The translations under genes were made by a program, and so were the position numbers. Source: Microbacterium sp. SD291 (GTDB taxonomy: Bacteria; Actinomycetota; Actinomycetes; Actinomycetales; Microbacteriaceae). Taken from it: 40,968 bases of DNA. Below, piece after piece: positions 8,816-15,856 of the stretch. The notes under the pieces are model-generated. The model saw nothing but the letters and a program-made list of their open reading frames with translations, did not search any database and was not told where the DNA came from. Each line of letters begins with the position of its first letter. Position 1 is the stretch's first letter. The DNA is taken from NCBI RefSeq assembly GCF_017355365.1, contig NZ_JADIJR010000026.1, positions 1 to 40,968 of the forward strand, in the 5' to 3' direction.

Positions 8816-8864
8816 TTAGTTCAGGACTAAATAAACTTTAGAACTAACTTTGCGAGAATGTCAA
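8816..8864 (-). promoter_or_regulatory. Promoter and operator of the ROK/ABC/GH operon
   Basis: On the minus strand a -35 TTGACA (plus 8859-8864) is followed after 18 bp by TAAAGT (plus 8835-8840). Inverted repeats overlap and follow the -10: TTAG-AA-CTAA (8838-8847) and TTAGT-N5-ACTAA (8816-8830). AT-rich TTAG/CTAA palindromes over a promoter suit ROK repressor binding. The pattern is seen; the binding is inferred. Confidence 0.6.
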
Positions 8865-8865
8865 G

Positions 8866-9196
8866 CACCCGGCCCGAACGGTCTCCGGAGGAACCTCGGA
8901 ACGGCGCTCATGGCCACGACGCTAGGCGTCAGGCCCCTGGCGCCAGGATCGCCTCAGCCCCCACCGCAGGCCTATCGAACACTCGCCTCGCCGGCCGGGT
9001 TTGGAGTGGGATGCGCGAGGGAGCGAATCCCTCCACAGCAAAGGCCGGATGATCGACCAGAATCGCCTTCTGACCTGCGGTTGCAAGGGAACCGAGAAGG
9101 CCGGAAGCCGGCGCGCGCCACCGAACTTGCGAACAGAAAGTGTTCGCAAATCGAGCCTCGCGAAAACGGAATTATCGCTTGATCTGGGCTTTTTTC
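8866..9196. other. Gene-free spacer between sugar operon and tRNA-Ser
   Basis: About 330 bp without a credible gene. Small frames here have no recognisable motif, and the rightward one runs through the tRNA (giving the familiar tRNA-derived AETEGFEPSVP artefact). It contains a perfect 8-bp inverted repeat, TTGCGAAC-N7-GTTCGCAA (9127-9134/9142-9149), about 50 bp from the tRNA 3' end. No integrase remnant is recognisable. Confidence 0.5.
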
Positions 9197-9222
9197 TGGC
9201 GGAGACGGAGGGATTTGAACCC
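9193..9222. repeat. Proximal att-like direct repeat within the tRNA-Ser gene
   Basis: Identical over 30 bp to 28-57. It covers four bases after the tRNA plus the CCA, acceptor strand and T-arm of tRNA-Ser(GCU). Because this copy completes a functional tRNA, it would be the junction regenerated on integration. Confidence 0.75.
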
Positions 9223-9288
9223 TCGGTCCCCTTGCGAGGACTCCACCTTAGCAGGGTGGTGCACTAGGCCGGACTATGCGACGTCTCC
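9197..9288 (-). tRNA. tRNA-Ser(GCU), CCA encoded
   Basis: The minus strand reads GGAGACG...CGTCTCC-G-CCA, a perfect 7-bp acceptor stem with discriminator G and encoded CCA. The anticodon loop is CTGCTAA within a CCACC/GGTGG stem, giving anticodon GCU (serine AGC/AGU). A long class II variable arm (GTCCTCGCAAGGGGAC) and the T arm GAGGGTTCAAATCCCTC are present. Its 3' end is the apparent integration site of the island downstream. Confidence 0.96.
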
Positions 9289-9321
9289 AGGCGCCGACCC
9301 CAAGATCGGGCGCTCCCTGCA

Positions 9322-9351
9322 AGCATAACGCCTCTGGCGAGCAGGCACGAA
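9322..9351 (-). promoter_or_regulatory. Possible promoter of tRNA-Ser(GCU)
   Basis: On the minus strand TTCGTG (plus 9346-9351) and TATGCT (plus 9322-9327) are separated by 18 bp and lie about 34 bp before the tRNA. The match to the housekeeping consensus is moderate. Confidence 0.35.
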
Positions 9352-9432
9352 CCGGGCGCTTTCAGGTGGTCGGCTTCCGACAGGCGGGACGCGGCCGTCG
9401 ACATGTGCTCGTCGTCGCACGCGGGGCAGACG

Positions 9433-9451
9433 GCGATCGGGAGACGATCGC
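9433..9451. terminator. Terminator-like hairpin after the LacI gene
   Basis: A perfect 7-bp stem, GCGATCG-GGAGA-CGATCGC, lies about 20 bp beyond the stop of the leftward LacI gene and before the tRNA promoter. It has no T tract, so the call rests on position and stem alone. Confidence 0.35.
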
Positions 9452-9472
9452 GGACGCGACCCGGAGGGATGC

Positions 9473-10480
9473 TCAGCCCGAGGTCGACCTGCGGACGACG
9501 AGCTCGGGCCGGAACCGCACGTTGCGGTCGTACTCGCCGTCTGGATCGTCGATCGAGCGCAGCAGGAGGTCGACGGCGGTGTGACCGATGAGACGCGCGG
9601 GCTGGCGGATGGAGCTCAGCGGGACGACCGCGGCCTCCGCGAAGTCGATGTCGTCGTAGCCGATCAGGGCGAGATCCTCGGGCACCCGGAGCGTGCCGTC
9701 CATCGTCACGGCCTGCAGCAGGCCGACGGCGAGCAGGTCGTTGGCGGCGAAGAGCGCATCGGGCCGGGCGCCGGCCGGACGAACGACGATCTGCTCGCCC
9801 GCCGCGCGGCCGTTCAGCACGGTCAGCGCGGGCATCTCGATGACCTCGAGGGTCGCGTCGGCGACCTCACCCACCGCCCGGCGCGCGCCCGCGAGACGAT
9901 GAGCCACCTGCGCCAGAGCGGACGGGCCCCCGACGAACACGATCCGGCGCCGTCCGATCTCGAGCAGGTGCCGCACTGCCAGGTACCCGCCCTCGACGTC
10001 GTCGACCGACACCGAGCAATAGCCGCTCCCGGGGATCTCGTGATCGACCAGCACCACCGGCGTGCCCGCCGCCTGCATGCGGCGCAGCTTCTCGGCGTCG
10101 TCCGACGCCGGCGTGATCAGCACGCCGTTCACGCGCTGCTCGCGGAACAGGTCCAGGTACCCGTCCTCACGCACAGGATCCTCGTCGCTGTTGCCGAGGA
10201 GCACAGACAGCCGGTCTTCGTCGGCGCGCGCCGCGGCACCCCTGGCGACGTCCGCGAAGAACGGGTTGCCTGCATCGAGGACGATCAGCCCGATGCTGCG
10301 GCTGCGCCCCGCACGGAGCTGGCGCGCCGCGTCGTTGCGCACGAATCCGAGCTGCTCGATCGCATCGTGCACGCGGCGGACGGTTCCGTCGGCCACCTTG
10401 TCGGGCCGGTTCAGCACGTTCGAGACGGTTCCGACCGACACACCCGCCGTCGCGGCGACCTCTCGCACACTCACTGCCAC
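9473..10480 (-). CDS. LacI family transcriptional regulator (orphan)
   Basis: A 335-residue LacI/GalR regulator of normal length. The N-terminal HTH reads VREVAATAGVSVGTVSNVLN with hinge helix RNDAARQLRAGRSRSIGLI. The periplasmic-binding-protein-like effector domain follows (LDAGNPFFADVARGA, then the IGYDDIDFAEAAVVPLSSIRQP signature). I chose the GTG at 10480, which has GAAGAGG eight bases upstream. The 60 codons before it are Arg-rich and unlike the family. It stands alone between the tRNA and the copper operon, so its regulon and inducer cannot be deduced. A long inverted repeat about 100 bp upstream may be its operator region. Confidence 0.93.
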   Translation of the reverse strand: MAVSVREVAATAGVSVGTVSNVLNRPDKVADGTVRRVHDAIEQLGFVRNDAARQLRAGRSRSIGLIVLDAGNPFFADVARGAAARADEDRLSVLLGNSDEDPVREDGYLDLFREQRVNGVLITPASDDAEKLRRMQAAGTPVVLVDHEIPGSGYCSVSVDDVEGGYLAVRHLLEIGRRRIVFVGGPSALAQVAHRLAGARRAVGEVADATLEVIEMPALTVLNGRAAGEQIVVRPAGARPDALFAANDLLAVGLLQAVTMDGTLRVPEDLALIGYDDIDFAEAAVVPLSSIRQPARLIGHTAVDLLLRSIDDPDGEYDRNVRFRPELVVRRSTSG

Positions 10481-10575
10481 CCGCTGGACCTCTTCCCACG
10501 CAATGCCGCGAGTGTACCCGCTCACAGACGCGCGCTCACGGCGGGCGCGCTCACGCTGATCACGAGGCCCGCTGA

Positions 10576-10636
10576 ACTGACAGATCCCGCGCGAGCCACC
10601 ACGCCTGTGCGTACGTCTCATGCGGGATCTGTCGGT
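10576..10636. repeat. Long inverted repeat upstream of the LacI gene
   Basis: Arms 10576-10590 and 10622-10636 are 15 bp with one mismatch (core GACAGATCCCGC, 12 bp perfect) around a 31-bp spacer. It lies between the copper operon end and the LacI start, both leftward. It could end the copper transcript or bind a dimer upstream of the LacI promoter; the spacer is long for a simple terminator. Confidence 0.45.
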
Positions 10637-10684
10637 CGAGCGCAGGCGGCGCGGGGTCACGCGCCGGCGCCGCGGCGCGCGGCG

Positions 10685-10858
10685 CTACGCGATCGCTGCG
10701 GCGACCCTCACCGTGTCCGCAGAGGCTCCGCCGCAGCATCCGGAAGCCCCCGGGGCCGCCGAGCCGAGCAGATCCGTCCGTCCTTCGGCTTCGATCGGCG
10801 AAGCGGTGCTGACCGTGCTGCAGCAGCTCGCAGCCTGAGTGGTCTGAGTGTTCTCCAT
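10685..10858 (-). CDS. 57-residue protein with two Cys-Cys pairs, end of copper operon
   Basis: A small frame starting 21 bp after the csoR stop, with a strong AAGGAAGG ribosome-binding site 7 bases before the ATG. The protein begins MENTQTTQAASCCST and has a second Cys pair in GASGCCGGAS; it is otherwise Ala/Ser/Thr-rich and ends AAAIA. No membrane segment or signal peptide is evident. Paired cysteines at the end of a CsoR-controlled copper operon suggest a cytosolic Cu(I) buffer or chaperone-like peptide. I do not recognise a named family. The good ribosome-binding site and operon position support a real gene; function is inference only. Confidence 0.65.
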   Translation of the reverse strand: MENTQTTQAASCCSTVSTASPIEAEGRTDLLGSAAPGASGCCGGASADTVRVAAAIA

Positions 10859-10879
10859 GGGTTTTCCTTCCTTAGGGGT

Positions 10880-11206
10880 TCAGGACCTGACGAGGCGGGC
10901 GATCGCGGCGGACGCCTCCTCGAGCTTGTCGGCGCCGATCTGGCCGCCCTCGCGGACGGCGTCGGCGAGGCAGTGGGCGAGGTGGTCCTTGAGCAGGCCG
11001 AGCGCGACGTTCTCCAGCGCCGACGTGATCGCACTGATCTGGGTGAGCACGTCGATGCAGTACGTGTCGTCCTCGATCATCCGCTGGATGCCGCGGGCCT
11101 GGCCCTCGATCCGCTTCATCCGGTTGAGGTAGCGGTCCTTGTCCTGCACGTAGCCGTGCTGGTTCTGCTCGCAGACCGACTCCGCGTGGGGCTCGACGGT
11201 CGTCAT
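10880..11206 (-). CDS. csoR: Copper-sensing repressor CsoR
   Basis: A 108-residue all-helical repressor of the CsoR/RcnR family. It has the Cu(I) ligand set Cys50 (DDTYCIDV), His75 and Cys79 (LLKDHLAHC), and the family opening [20 protein letters not shown]. The N-terminal 20 residues add a further Cys. Copper-free CsoR binds GTATACCCC-type palindromes and releases DNA on binding Cu(I); two such sites lie before copZ at the head of this operon. The ATG at 11206 overlaps the copA stop by 4 bp, so the repressor is produced from the operon it controls. Confidence 0.95.
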   Translation of the reverse strand: MTTVEPHAESVCEQNQHGYVQDKDRYLNRMKRIEGQARGIQRMIEDDTYCIDVLTQISAITSALENVALGLLKDHLAHCLADAVREGGQIGADKLEEASAAIARLVRS

Positions 11207-13485
11207 GAGTTCACCGCTTTCGTCTTGGAGGTGCTGAGACTCCGGAACCCGCGCAGGCGCAGGCTGTTGCCGACCACGAACACGCTCGAGAACGCCATCG
11301 CGGCTCCTGCCAGCATCGGGTTGAGCATGCCGAGCGCGGCGATCGGGATCGCGGCCACGTTGTACGCGAACGCCCAGAACAGGTTCGCCTTGATCGTGCC
11401 GAGGGTCCGACGGGACAGCCGGATGGCGTCGGCGGCGGCCCGCAGGTCGCCGCGCACCAGGGTGATGTCGGATGCCTCGATCGCGACGTCGGCGCCGGTG
11501 CCCATCGCGAGGCCGAGGTCGGCCTGGGCGAGAGCGGGTGCGTCGTTGACGCCGTCGCCGACCATGGCCACGACCTTGCCCTCGCTCTGCAGGCGGGAGA
11601 CGACATCGACCTTGTCCTGCGGCAGCACCTCGGCGATGACCTCGTCGATGCCCACCTCGGCCGCGATCCGCCGGGCGACGGCCTCGTTGTCGCCGGTGAG
11701 GAGCACCGGCGTGAGCCCGAGGGCCTTCAGCTGCGCGATCGCCTCGGCGCTGGTGGGCTTGACGGTGTCGGCCACGACGAGGATGCCGCGCGCTGCGCCA
11801 TCCCAGCCGACGGCGACGACGGTCTTGCCCTCGGCCTCCGCCCCGGCCTTGGCCGAGGCGGTCTCGGCGCTCAGGCGCATGGCCCAGTCGGCGAGCAGCG
11901 ACTCCCGGCCGACCACGATCGCGTGGCCGTCGACGATGCCCTGCACGCCCTTGCCCTCGATGTTCTGGAAATCCTCGATCTCCGGCAGCGGGCTCGCTGC
12001 GGCGGCCGCCTTCGCGATGGCCTGGGCGATCGGATGCTCGGAGGCGTGCTCCGCAGCGCCGGCCAGCCGCAGCAGCTCGTCGCGGTCGACGCCGGGCTCG
12101 GCGACGACATCGACCAGCGTCATCCGCCCGCTCGTGACGGTGCCGGTCTTGTCGAGCACGACGGTGTCGACGCGGCGGGTGGACTCCAGCACTTCCGGCC
12201 CCTTGATCAGGATGCCGAGCTGGGCGCCGCGTCCGGTGCCGACGAGCAGGGCGGTGGGCGTCGCGAGGCCGAGCGCGCACGGGCAGGCGATCACGAGCAC
12301 GGCGACCGCGGCGGTGAAGGCGACGGCGGCGGGGAACCCGGCGCCGAGCCAGGCGCCGAGGGTCGCGACCGCGATCGCGATGACGATCGGCACGAACACC
12401 CCGGAGATGCGGTCGGCGAGCCGCTGCGCCTCGGCCTTGCCGCTCTGGGCGTCCTCGACGAGCTTCGCCATCTGCGCGAGCTGCGTGTCGGCGCCGATCC
12501 GCGTCGCGCGGACCACCAGCCGGCCGCCGGCGTTGACGGTGGCGCCCGTGACGGCGTCCCCCTCGCCGACCTCGACCGGCACCGACTCGCCCGTGAGCAT
12601 GGAGGCATCCACCGCCGAGGTGCCGGAGACCACGACGCCGTCAGTGGCGATCTTCTCCCCCGGGCGGACGACGAACTCGTCGCCGACCCGCAGGTCACCG
12701 GTCGGGATCCTGACCTCGACGCCGTCGCGGAGCACCGCGACCTCCTTCGCGCCGAGTTCGAGCAGCGCGCGCAGCGCCGCTCCCGCCTGGCGCTTGGACC
12801 GCTTCTCGAAGTAGCGGCCGGCGAGGATGAACATGGTCACCCCGGCGCCGACCTCGAGGTAGATGTTCGAGGCGCCGTCCGACGGCCCGATCGCGAGCGA
12901 GAACGGATGCGTCATCCCCGGCTCGCCCGCAGTGCCGAAGAACAGCGCGTACAGCGACCACAGCAGCGCCGCGGCGGTGCCCATCGAGATCAGCGTGTCC
13001 ATGGTGGCGGCCCCGTGACGGAGGTTCAGCCACGCGGCACGGTGGAACGGCCAGGCGCCCCAGAGGATCACGGGTGCGGCGAGCGCGAGCGACGCCCACT
13101 GCCAGTAGGTGAACTGCAGCGCGGGGATCATCGCCATCGCGATCACCGGGAGAGTGAGCACGACCGAGCCGATCAGCCGCTGGCGCAGCGAGACGAGCTC
13201 GAGGTCGGGCTGCTCGGCATCCGCCCCCGAGTCGCCGGATCCGGCTGGCTGCTTGGGCAGCGCGGCCGTGTACCCGGTCTTCTCGACCTCGGCGATGATC
13301 AGCGCGGGGTCGTAGCCGTCGGGCACCGTGACCCGCGCCTTCTCGGTCGCGTAGTTCACGCTCGCCTGCACGCCGTCGAGCCTGTTCAGCTTCCGCTCGA
13401 TGCGGTTCGCGCAGGAGGCGCAGGTCATCCCGCCGATCTCCAGCTCGATGCCCGTCCCGCCGGCGTGCGTCGCCGTGCTGCTCAT
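11203..13485 (-). CDS. copA: Copper-exporting P1B-type ATPase CopA
   Basis: A 760-residue P1B-1 ATPase. One N-terminal heavy-metal-associated domain carries GGMTCASC (about residues 18-25). The membrane domain contains the transport motif CPC ([16 protein letters not shown]). The phosphorylation site DKTGTVTSG, an HP element (SEHPIAQAI), TGDN and [10 protein letters not shown] follow. It exports Cu(I) across the membrane using ATP. I chose the ATG at 13485, preceded by GAAGGAC; the 79 codons upstream are Arg/Pro/Ser-rich readthrough of the neighbouring gene region. It sits between the His-rich membrane protein and csoR in one leftward operon. Confidence 0.96.
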   Translation of the reverse strand: MSSTATHAGGTGIELEIGGMTCASCANRIERKLNRLDGVQASVNYATEKARVTVPDGYDPALIIAEVEKTGYTAALPKQPAGSGDSGADAEQPDLELVSLRQRLIGSVVLTLPVIAMAMIPALQFTYWQWASLALAAPVILWGAWPFHRAAWLNLRHGAATMDTLISMGTAAALLWSLYALFFGTAGEPGMTHPFSLAIGPSDGASNIYLEVGAGVTMFILAGRYFEKRSKRQAGAALRALLELGAKEVAVLRDGVEVRIPTGDLRVGDEFVVRPGEKIATDGVVVSGTSAVDASMLTGESVPVEVGEGDAVTGATVNAGGRLVVRATRIGADTQLAQMAKLVEDAQSGKAEAQRLADRISGVFVPIVIAIAVATLGAWLGAGFPAAVAFTAAVAVLVIACPCALGLATPTALLVGTGRGAQLGILIKGPEVLESTRRVDTVVLDKTGTVTSGRMTLVDVVAEPGVDRDELLRLAGAAEHASEHPIAQAIAKAAAAASPLPEIEDFQNIEGKGVQGIVDGHAIVVGRESLLADWAMRLSAETASAKAGAEAEGKTVVAVGWDGAARGILVVADTVKPTSAEAIAQLKALGLTPVLLTGDNEAVARRIAAEVGIDEVIAEVLPQDKVDVVSRLQSEGKVVAMVGDGVNDAPALAQADLGLAMGTGADVAIEASDITLVRGDLRAAADAIRLSRRTLGTIKANLFWAFAYNVAAIPIAALGMLNPMLAGAAMAFSSVFVVGNSLRLRGFRSLSTSKTKAVNS

Positions 13486-13531
13486 GTCCTTCTTCTTCCT
13501 GTTGCTGGGTGCCGGGAGACGACGGATGCCG

Positions 13532-14455
13532 TCAGTGCGCGTGCGCGGCGGATGCCGCATCGACGACGAACGGCGCGGTGCGCACCTGGCCATCGATCTG
13601 GAAGTCGAGGTACAGCAGGTACCGTCCGGCGGTCGGCGCCTGCGCCACGAAGGCGATGTCCGGGCCTCCGGTCTCGCCGTCCGCGGGCTCTGCTCCCTCC
13701 GGGTGCACGTGCAGGTACGCAAGGTCGCCCTGACGCAGCGCGACCAGGTGCCCGAAGGCGCCCAGGTACGGCTCCAGCGTCGTGACGGGCTGGCCGTCGC
13801 GCGAGACCGACAGGGTCAGTTCGCTCGCGGAGCCGGCGACGATCTCGCCCTCGAGCGACACCGTGTAGCCGTCGACCTGCGCGGTCGTCGCGGACTGCGG
13901 CACGATCGCCGCATAGGAGCCCGCGACCTCGACCGTACGGGTCAGCGTGAGGCCGTCGGCGCCCTCGGCCGTGAAGTCGGCGTAGACGCGGTAGCTGCCA
14001 GCATCCGTCCACTGCCACGGCAGCGACCAGACGCCGGTCTTCACGTCGAGGACGGGGTGCACATGCTGGAAGCGCGACCCGTCGGAGCGCACCACGATCA
14101 GGTGCAGGTCCTTGTCGTGCTCCGTGACGTACTCCGTGACGGGATCCCCGTGATCGTCCAGGATACGGAAGGCCAGCGTGCCCGCCTCACTGACCGAGGC
14201 GGGCGCCTCGACCTCTGACAGCGTGTATCCGGCTGCGCTCAGCGAGAGACCCTTCAGGTCGGCGCCTCCGTGCGCGGCGTCGTCGTGTGCAGCCGTCTCC
14301 GGCGCCTCGTCGTGTCCGTGCCCGTTCATCTCACTGCTCTCCTGTCCTGCCTCAGCCGGTCGCTCGGGGGCGACGAGCGCGGCGAGCCCGAAGGCCGCGC
14401 CGAACGCGACCACGAGCCCTGCGCCGTAGACGCCGAGGCGCCCGCCCGCGTTCAT
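13532..14455 (-). CDS. His-rich, membrane-anchored copper-operon protein
   Basis: A 307-residue protein with one N-terminal transmembrane segment (about 8-28), after which the rest should face outside. A His/Asp-rich linker follows ([20 protein letters not shown]), then two beta-rich repeats, each with a His pair in similar context: FQHVHPVLD and YLHVHPEG. The C-terminus ends SAAHAH. Similar proteins occur in actinobacterial copper clusters with copZ and copA; the biochemical role is not established to my knowledge. External copper binding or hand-off is inferred from the His content and the operon. The ATG overlaps the copZ stop by one base (TGATG). Confidence 0.8.
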   Translation of the reverse strand: MNAGGRLGVYGAGLVVAFGAAFGLAALVAPERPAEAGQESSEMNGHGHDEAPETAAHDDAAHGGADLKGLSLSAAGYTLSEVEAPASVSEAGTLAFRILDDHGDPVTEYVTEHDKDLHLIVVRSDGSRFQHVHPVLDVKTGVWSLPWQWTDAGSYRVYADFTAEGADGLTLTRTVEVAGSYAAIVPQSATTAQVDGYTVSLEGEIVAGSASELTLSVSRDGQPVTTLEPYLGAFGHLVALRQGDLAYLHVHPEGAEPADGETGGPDIAFVAQAPTAGRYLLYLDFQIDGQVRTAPFVVDAASAAHAH

Positions 14456-14664
14456 CAGACCCGCACCGCCGAGTAGCCCGCTTCCTGCACGGCCGCGATC
14501 ACGCTGGCGTCGTCGACGTCCGAGCCGGACACGACGAGCCTGCCGCTCTGCGCGCTCACCTGGATCTCGTCGACCCCGCCGAGGCCTTCAACCTCTTCGC
14601 GCACCGACATCTCGCAGTGCCCGCAGGTCATTCCGGTCACCTTGTACTCGCTGACAGCCATCAT
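14455..14664 (-). CDS. copZ: CopZ-like copper chaperone (HMA domain)
   Basis: A 69-residue stand-alone heavy-metal-associated domain with the Cu(I) motif MTCGHC at about residues 12-17 and the family end AGYSAVRV. It binds Cu(I) in the cytosol and passes it to CopA or CsoR. Two ATGs lie in tandem (14664 and 14661); the second is better spaced from GGAAGGA, so the product may be 68 residues. It is the first gene of the operon, and the nearest CsoR-type palindrome ends 20 bp upstream. Confidence 0.93.
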   Translation of the reverse strand: MMAVSEYKVTGMTCGHCEMSVREEVEGLGGVDEIQVSAQSGRLVVSGSDVDDASVIAAVQEAGYSAVRV

Positions 14665-14683
14665 CCGATCCTTCCCGTCTTGA

Positions 14684-14700
14684 ATACCCTATCGGGGTAT
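14684..14700. promoter_or_regulatory. CsoR operator, copZ-proximal
   Basis: ATACCCT-ATC-GGGGTAT, one mismatch from a perfect palindrome, matches the G/C-tract pattern bound by CsoR repressors. It lies 20 bp upstream of copZ. Confidence 0.75.
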
Positions 14701-14718
14701 CTCGATGACAATAACGAT

Positions 14719-14735
14719 ATACCCCAGTGGGGTAT
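14719..14735. promoter_or_regulatory. CsoR operator, distal
   Basis: ATACCCC-AGT-GGGGTAT is a perfect 7-bp-arm palindrome of the CsoR type, 35 bp centre to centre from the proximal site. It is 93 bp before the divergent iron-binding protein ATG, so copper control of that gene cannot be excluded. Confidence 0.78.
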
Positions 14736-14783
14736 TCCGGCAACTTCTGACGACTTCGAGATCAGCGCCCGACGACGCCTGCT

Positions 14784-14802
14784 TTAGGATTGCCTTACCT
14801 CC
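14784..14802. promoter_or_regulatory. DtxR/IdeR-like iron box upstream of the iron ABC genes
   Basis: TTAGGATTGCCTTACCTCC resembles the iron-box consensus TTAGGTTAGGCTAACCTAA, with both TTAGG and ACCT half-sites correctly spaced. It ends 25 bp before the ATG of the binding protein. Repression by Fe(II)-loaded DtxR/IdeR is inferred. Confidence 0.6.
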
Positions 14803-14827
14803 TCATCCGATCGAAGGGCTCGTCTCC

Positions 14828-15856
14828 ATGCCTGCGCACGTCCGTCACGCGACCCTGGCCGTCCTCGCGGGGTCCGCCCTGCTCCTTTCCGGCTGCGCCG
14901 CAGGTTCCGAGGGCGACGGCGGCGACGCCGATGCGCTCGTGGTCTACAACGCGCAGCACGAGGAGCTCACCCAGGAGTGGGCAGACGCGTTCACCAAGAA
15001 GACCGGCATCGAGGTCGTGCTCCGCAACGGCGACGACAGCGAGCTCGGCAACCAGCTCGTGCAGGAGGGCGCGGCATCCAAGGCCGACGTGTTCCTCACC
15101 GAGAACTCCCCCGCGATGTCGCTGGTCGAGGAGGCGGGGCTCTTCGCACCCGTCGATGAGGAGACCCTTGCTCTCGTGCCGGAGGCGTATCGCCCGGCAT
15201 CCGGGGCATGGACCGGAATCGCCGCACGTTCGACCGTCGTCGTCTACAACCCCGACCTGATCTCCGAGGCCGAGCTGCCCGCGTCGCTCCTCGACCTCGC
15301 GGATCCCGAGTGGAAGGGCCGCTGGGGCGCCGCCCCGGCCAAGGCCGATTTCCAGGCCATCGTCTCCGCCGTGCTCGAGACGCAGGGCGAGGACGGCGCC
15401 CGCGACTGGCTCGAGGGCATGGCCGAGAACGCCACCGAGTACCGCAACAACATCGTCACGATGAAGGCGGTCAACGCGGGCGAGGTGCCCGTCGGCGTCA
15501 TCTACCACTACTACTGGTACCGCGATCAGGATGCCGCGGCAGAGGACAGCGGCAACACGAAGCTGCACTACTTCGGCAACCAGGACCCGGGTGCCTTCGT
15601 GAGCGTCTCCGGCGGCGGAGTGCTGAAGAACGCCCAGCACCCGGACGAGGCGCAGCAGTTCCTCGCCTTCATCGCCGGGGAGCAGGGCCAGAAGATCCTC
15701 GGCGAGGGCTACAGCTTCGAGTACCCGGTCGCGTCCGGCATCCCGGCCAAGTCCGAGCTGCCGCCCCTGGACAGCCTGAACGCACCCGTGATCGACCCGT
15801 CGACGCTGAACGGGCCGCAGGTCATCGATCTCATGACGGAAGCCGGACTCCTCTGA
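14828..15856 (+). CDS. Ferric iron ABC transporter substrate-binding lipoprotein
   Basis: A 342-residue FbpA/FutA-like iron-binding protein. The signal peptide ends in the lipobox LLLSGC, so it is a lipoprotein. The family opening LVVYNAQHEELTQEWADAF and the tyrosine-rich iron site IYHYYWYRDQD are present. It should capture Fe(III) and pass it to the permease. The ATG at 14828 starts the signal peptide; the 41 in-frame upstream codons overlap the CsoR site and iron box. It is the first gene of a three-gene transporter operon. Confidence 0.92.
   Translation: MPAHVRHATLAVLAGSALLLSGCAAGSEGDGGDADALVVYNAQHEELTQEWADAFTKKTGIEVVLRNGDDSELGNQLVQEGAASKADVFLTENSPAMSLVEEAGLFAPVDEETLALVPEAYRPASGAWTGIAARSTVVVYNPDLISEAELPASLLDLADPEWKGRWGAAPAKADFQAIVSAVLETQGEDGARDWLEGMAENATEYRNNIVTMKAVNAGEVPVGVIYHYYWYRDQDAAAEDSGNTKLHYFGNQDPGAFVSVSGGGVLKNAQHPDEAQQFLAFIAGEQGQKILGEGYSFEYPVASGIPAKSELPPLDSLNAPVIDPSTLNGPQVIDLMTEAGLL

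Noticed and set aside
58..9192. Expected integrase or transposase of the island
   Set aside because: I looked on both strands for tyrosine or serine recombinase and transposase sequence and recognised none; the island call rests on the direct repeat only.
9001..9267. Small rightward frame ending in AETEGFEPSVP-like sequence
   Set aside because: It reads antisense through the tRNA-Ser gene; this peptide is a familiar tRNA-derived misannotation.
9581..12814. A very long rightward open frame (over 1000 codons) across the LacI and copper genes
   Set aside because: It is antisense to LacI, csoR and copA, which are clear homologues. The product is low-complexity Arg/Ser/Ala/Pro sequence without domains, as expected in high-GC DNA.
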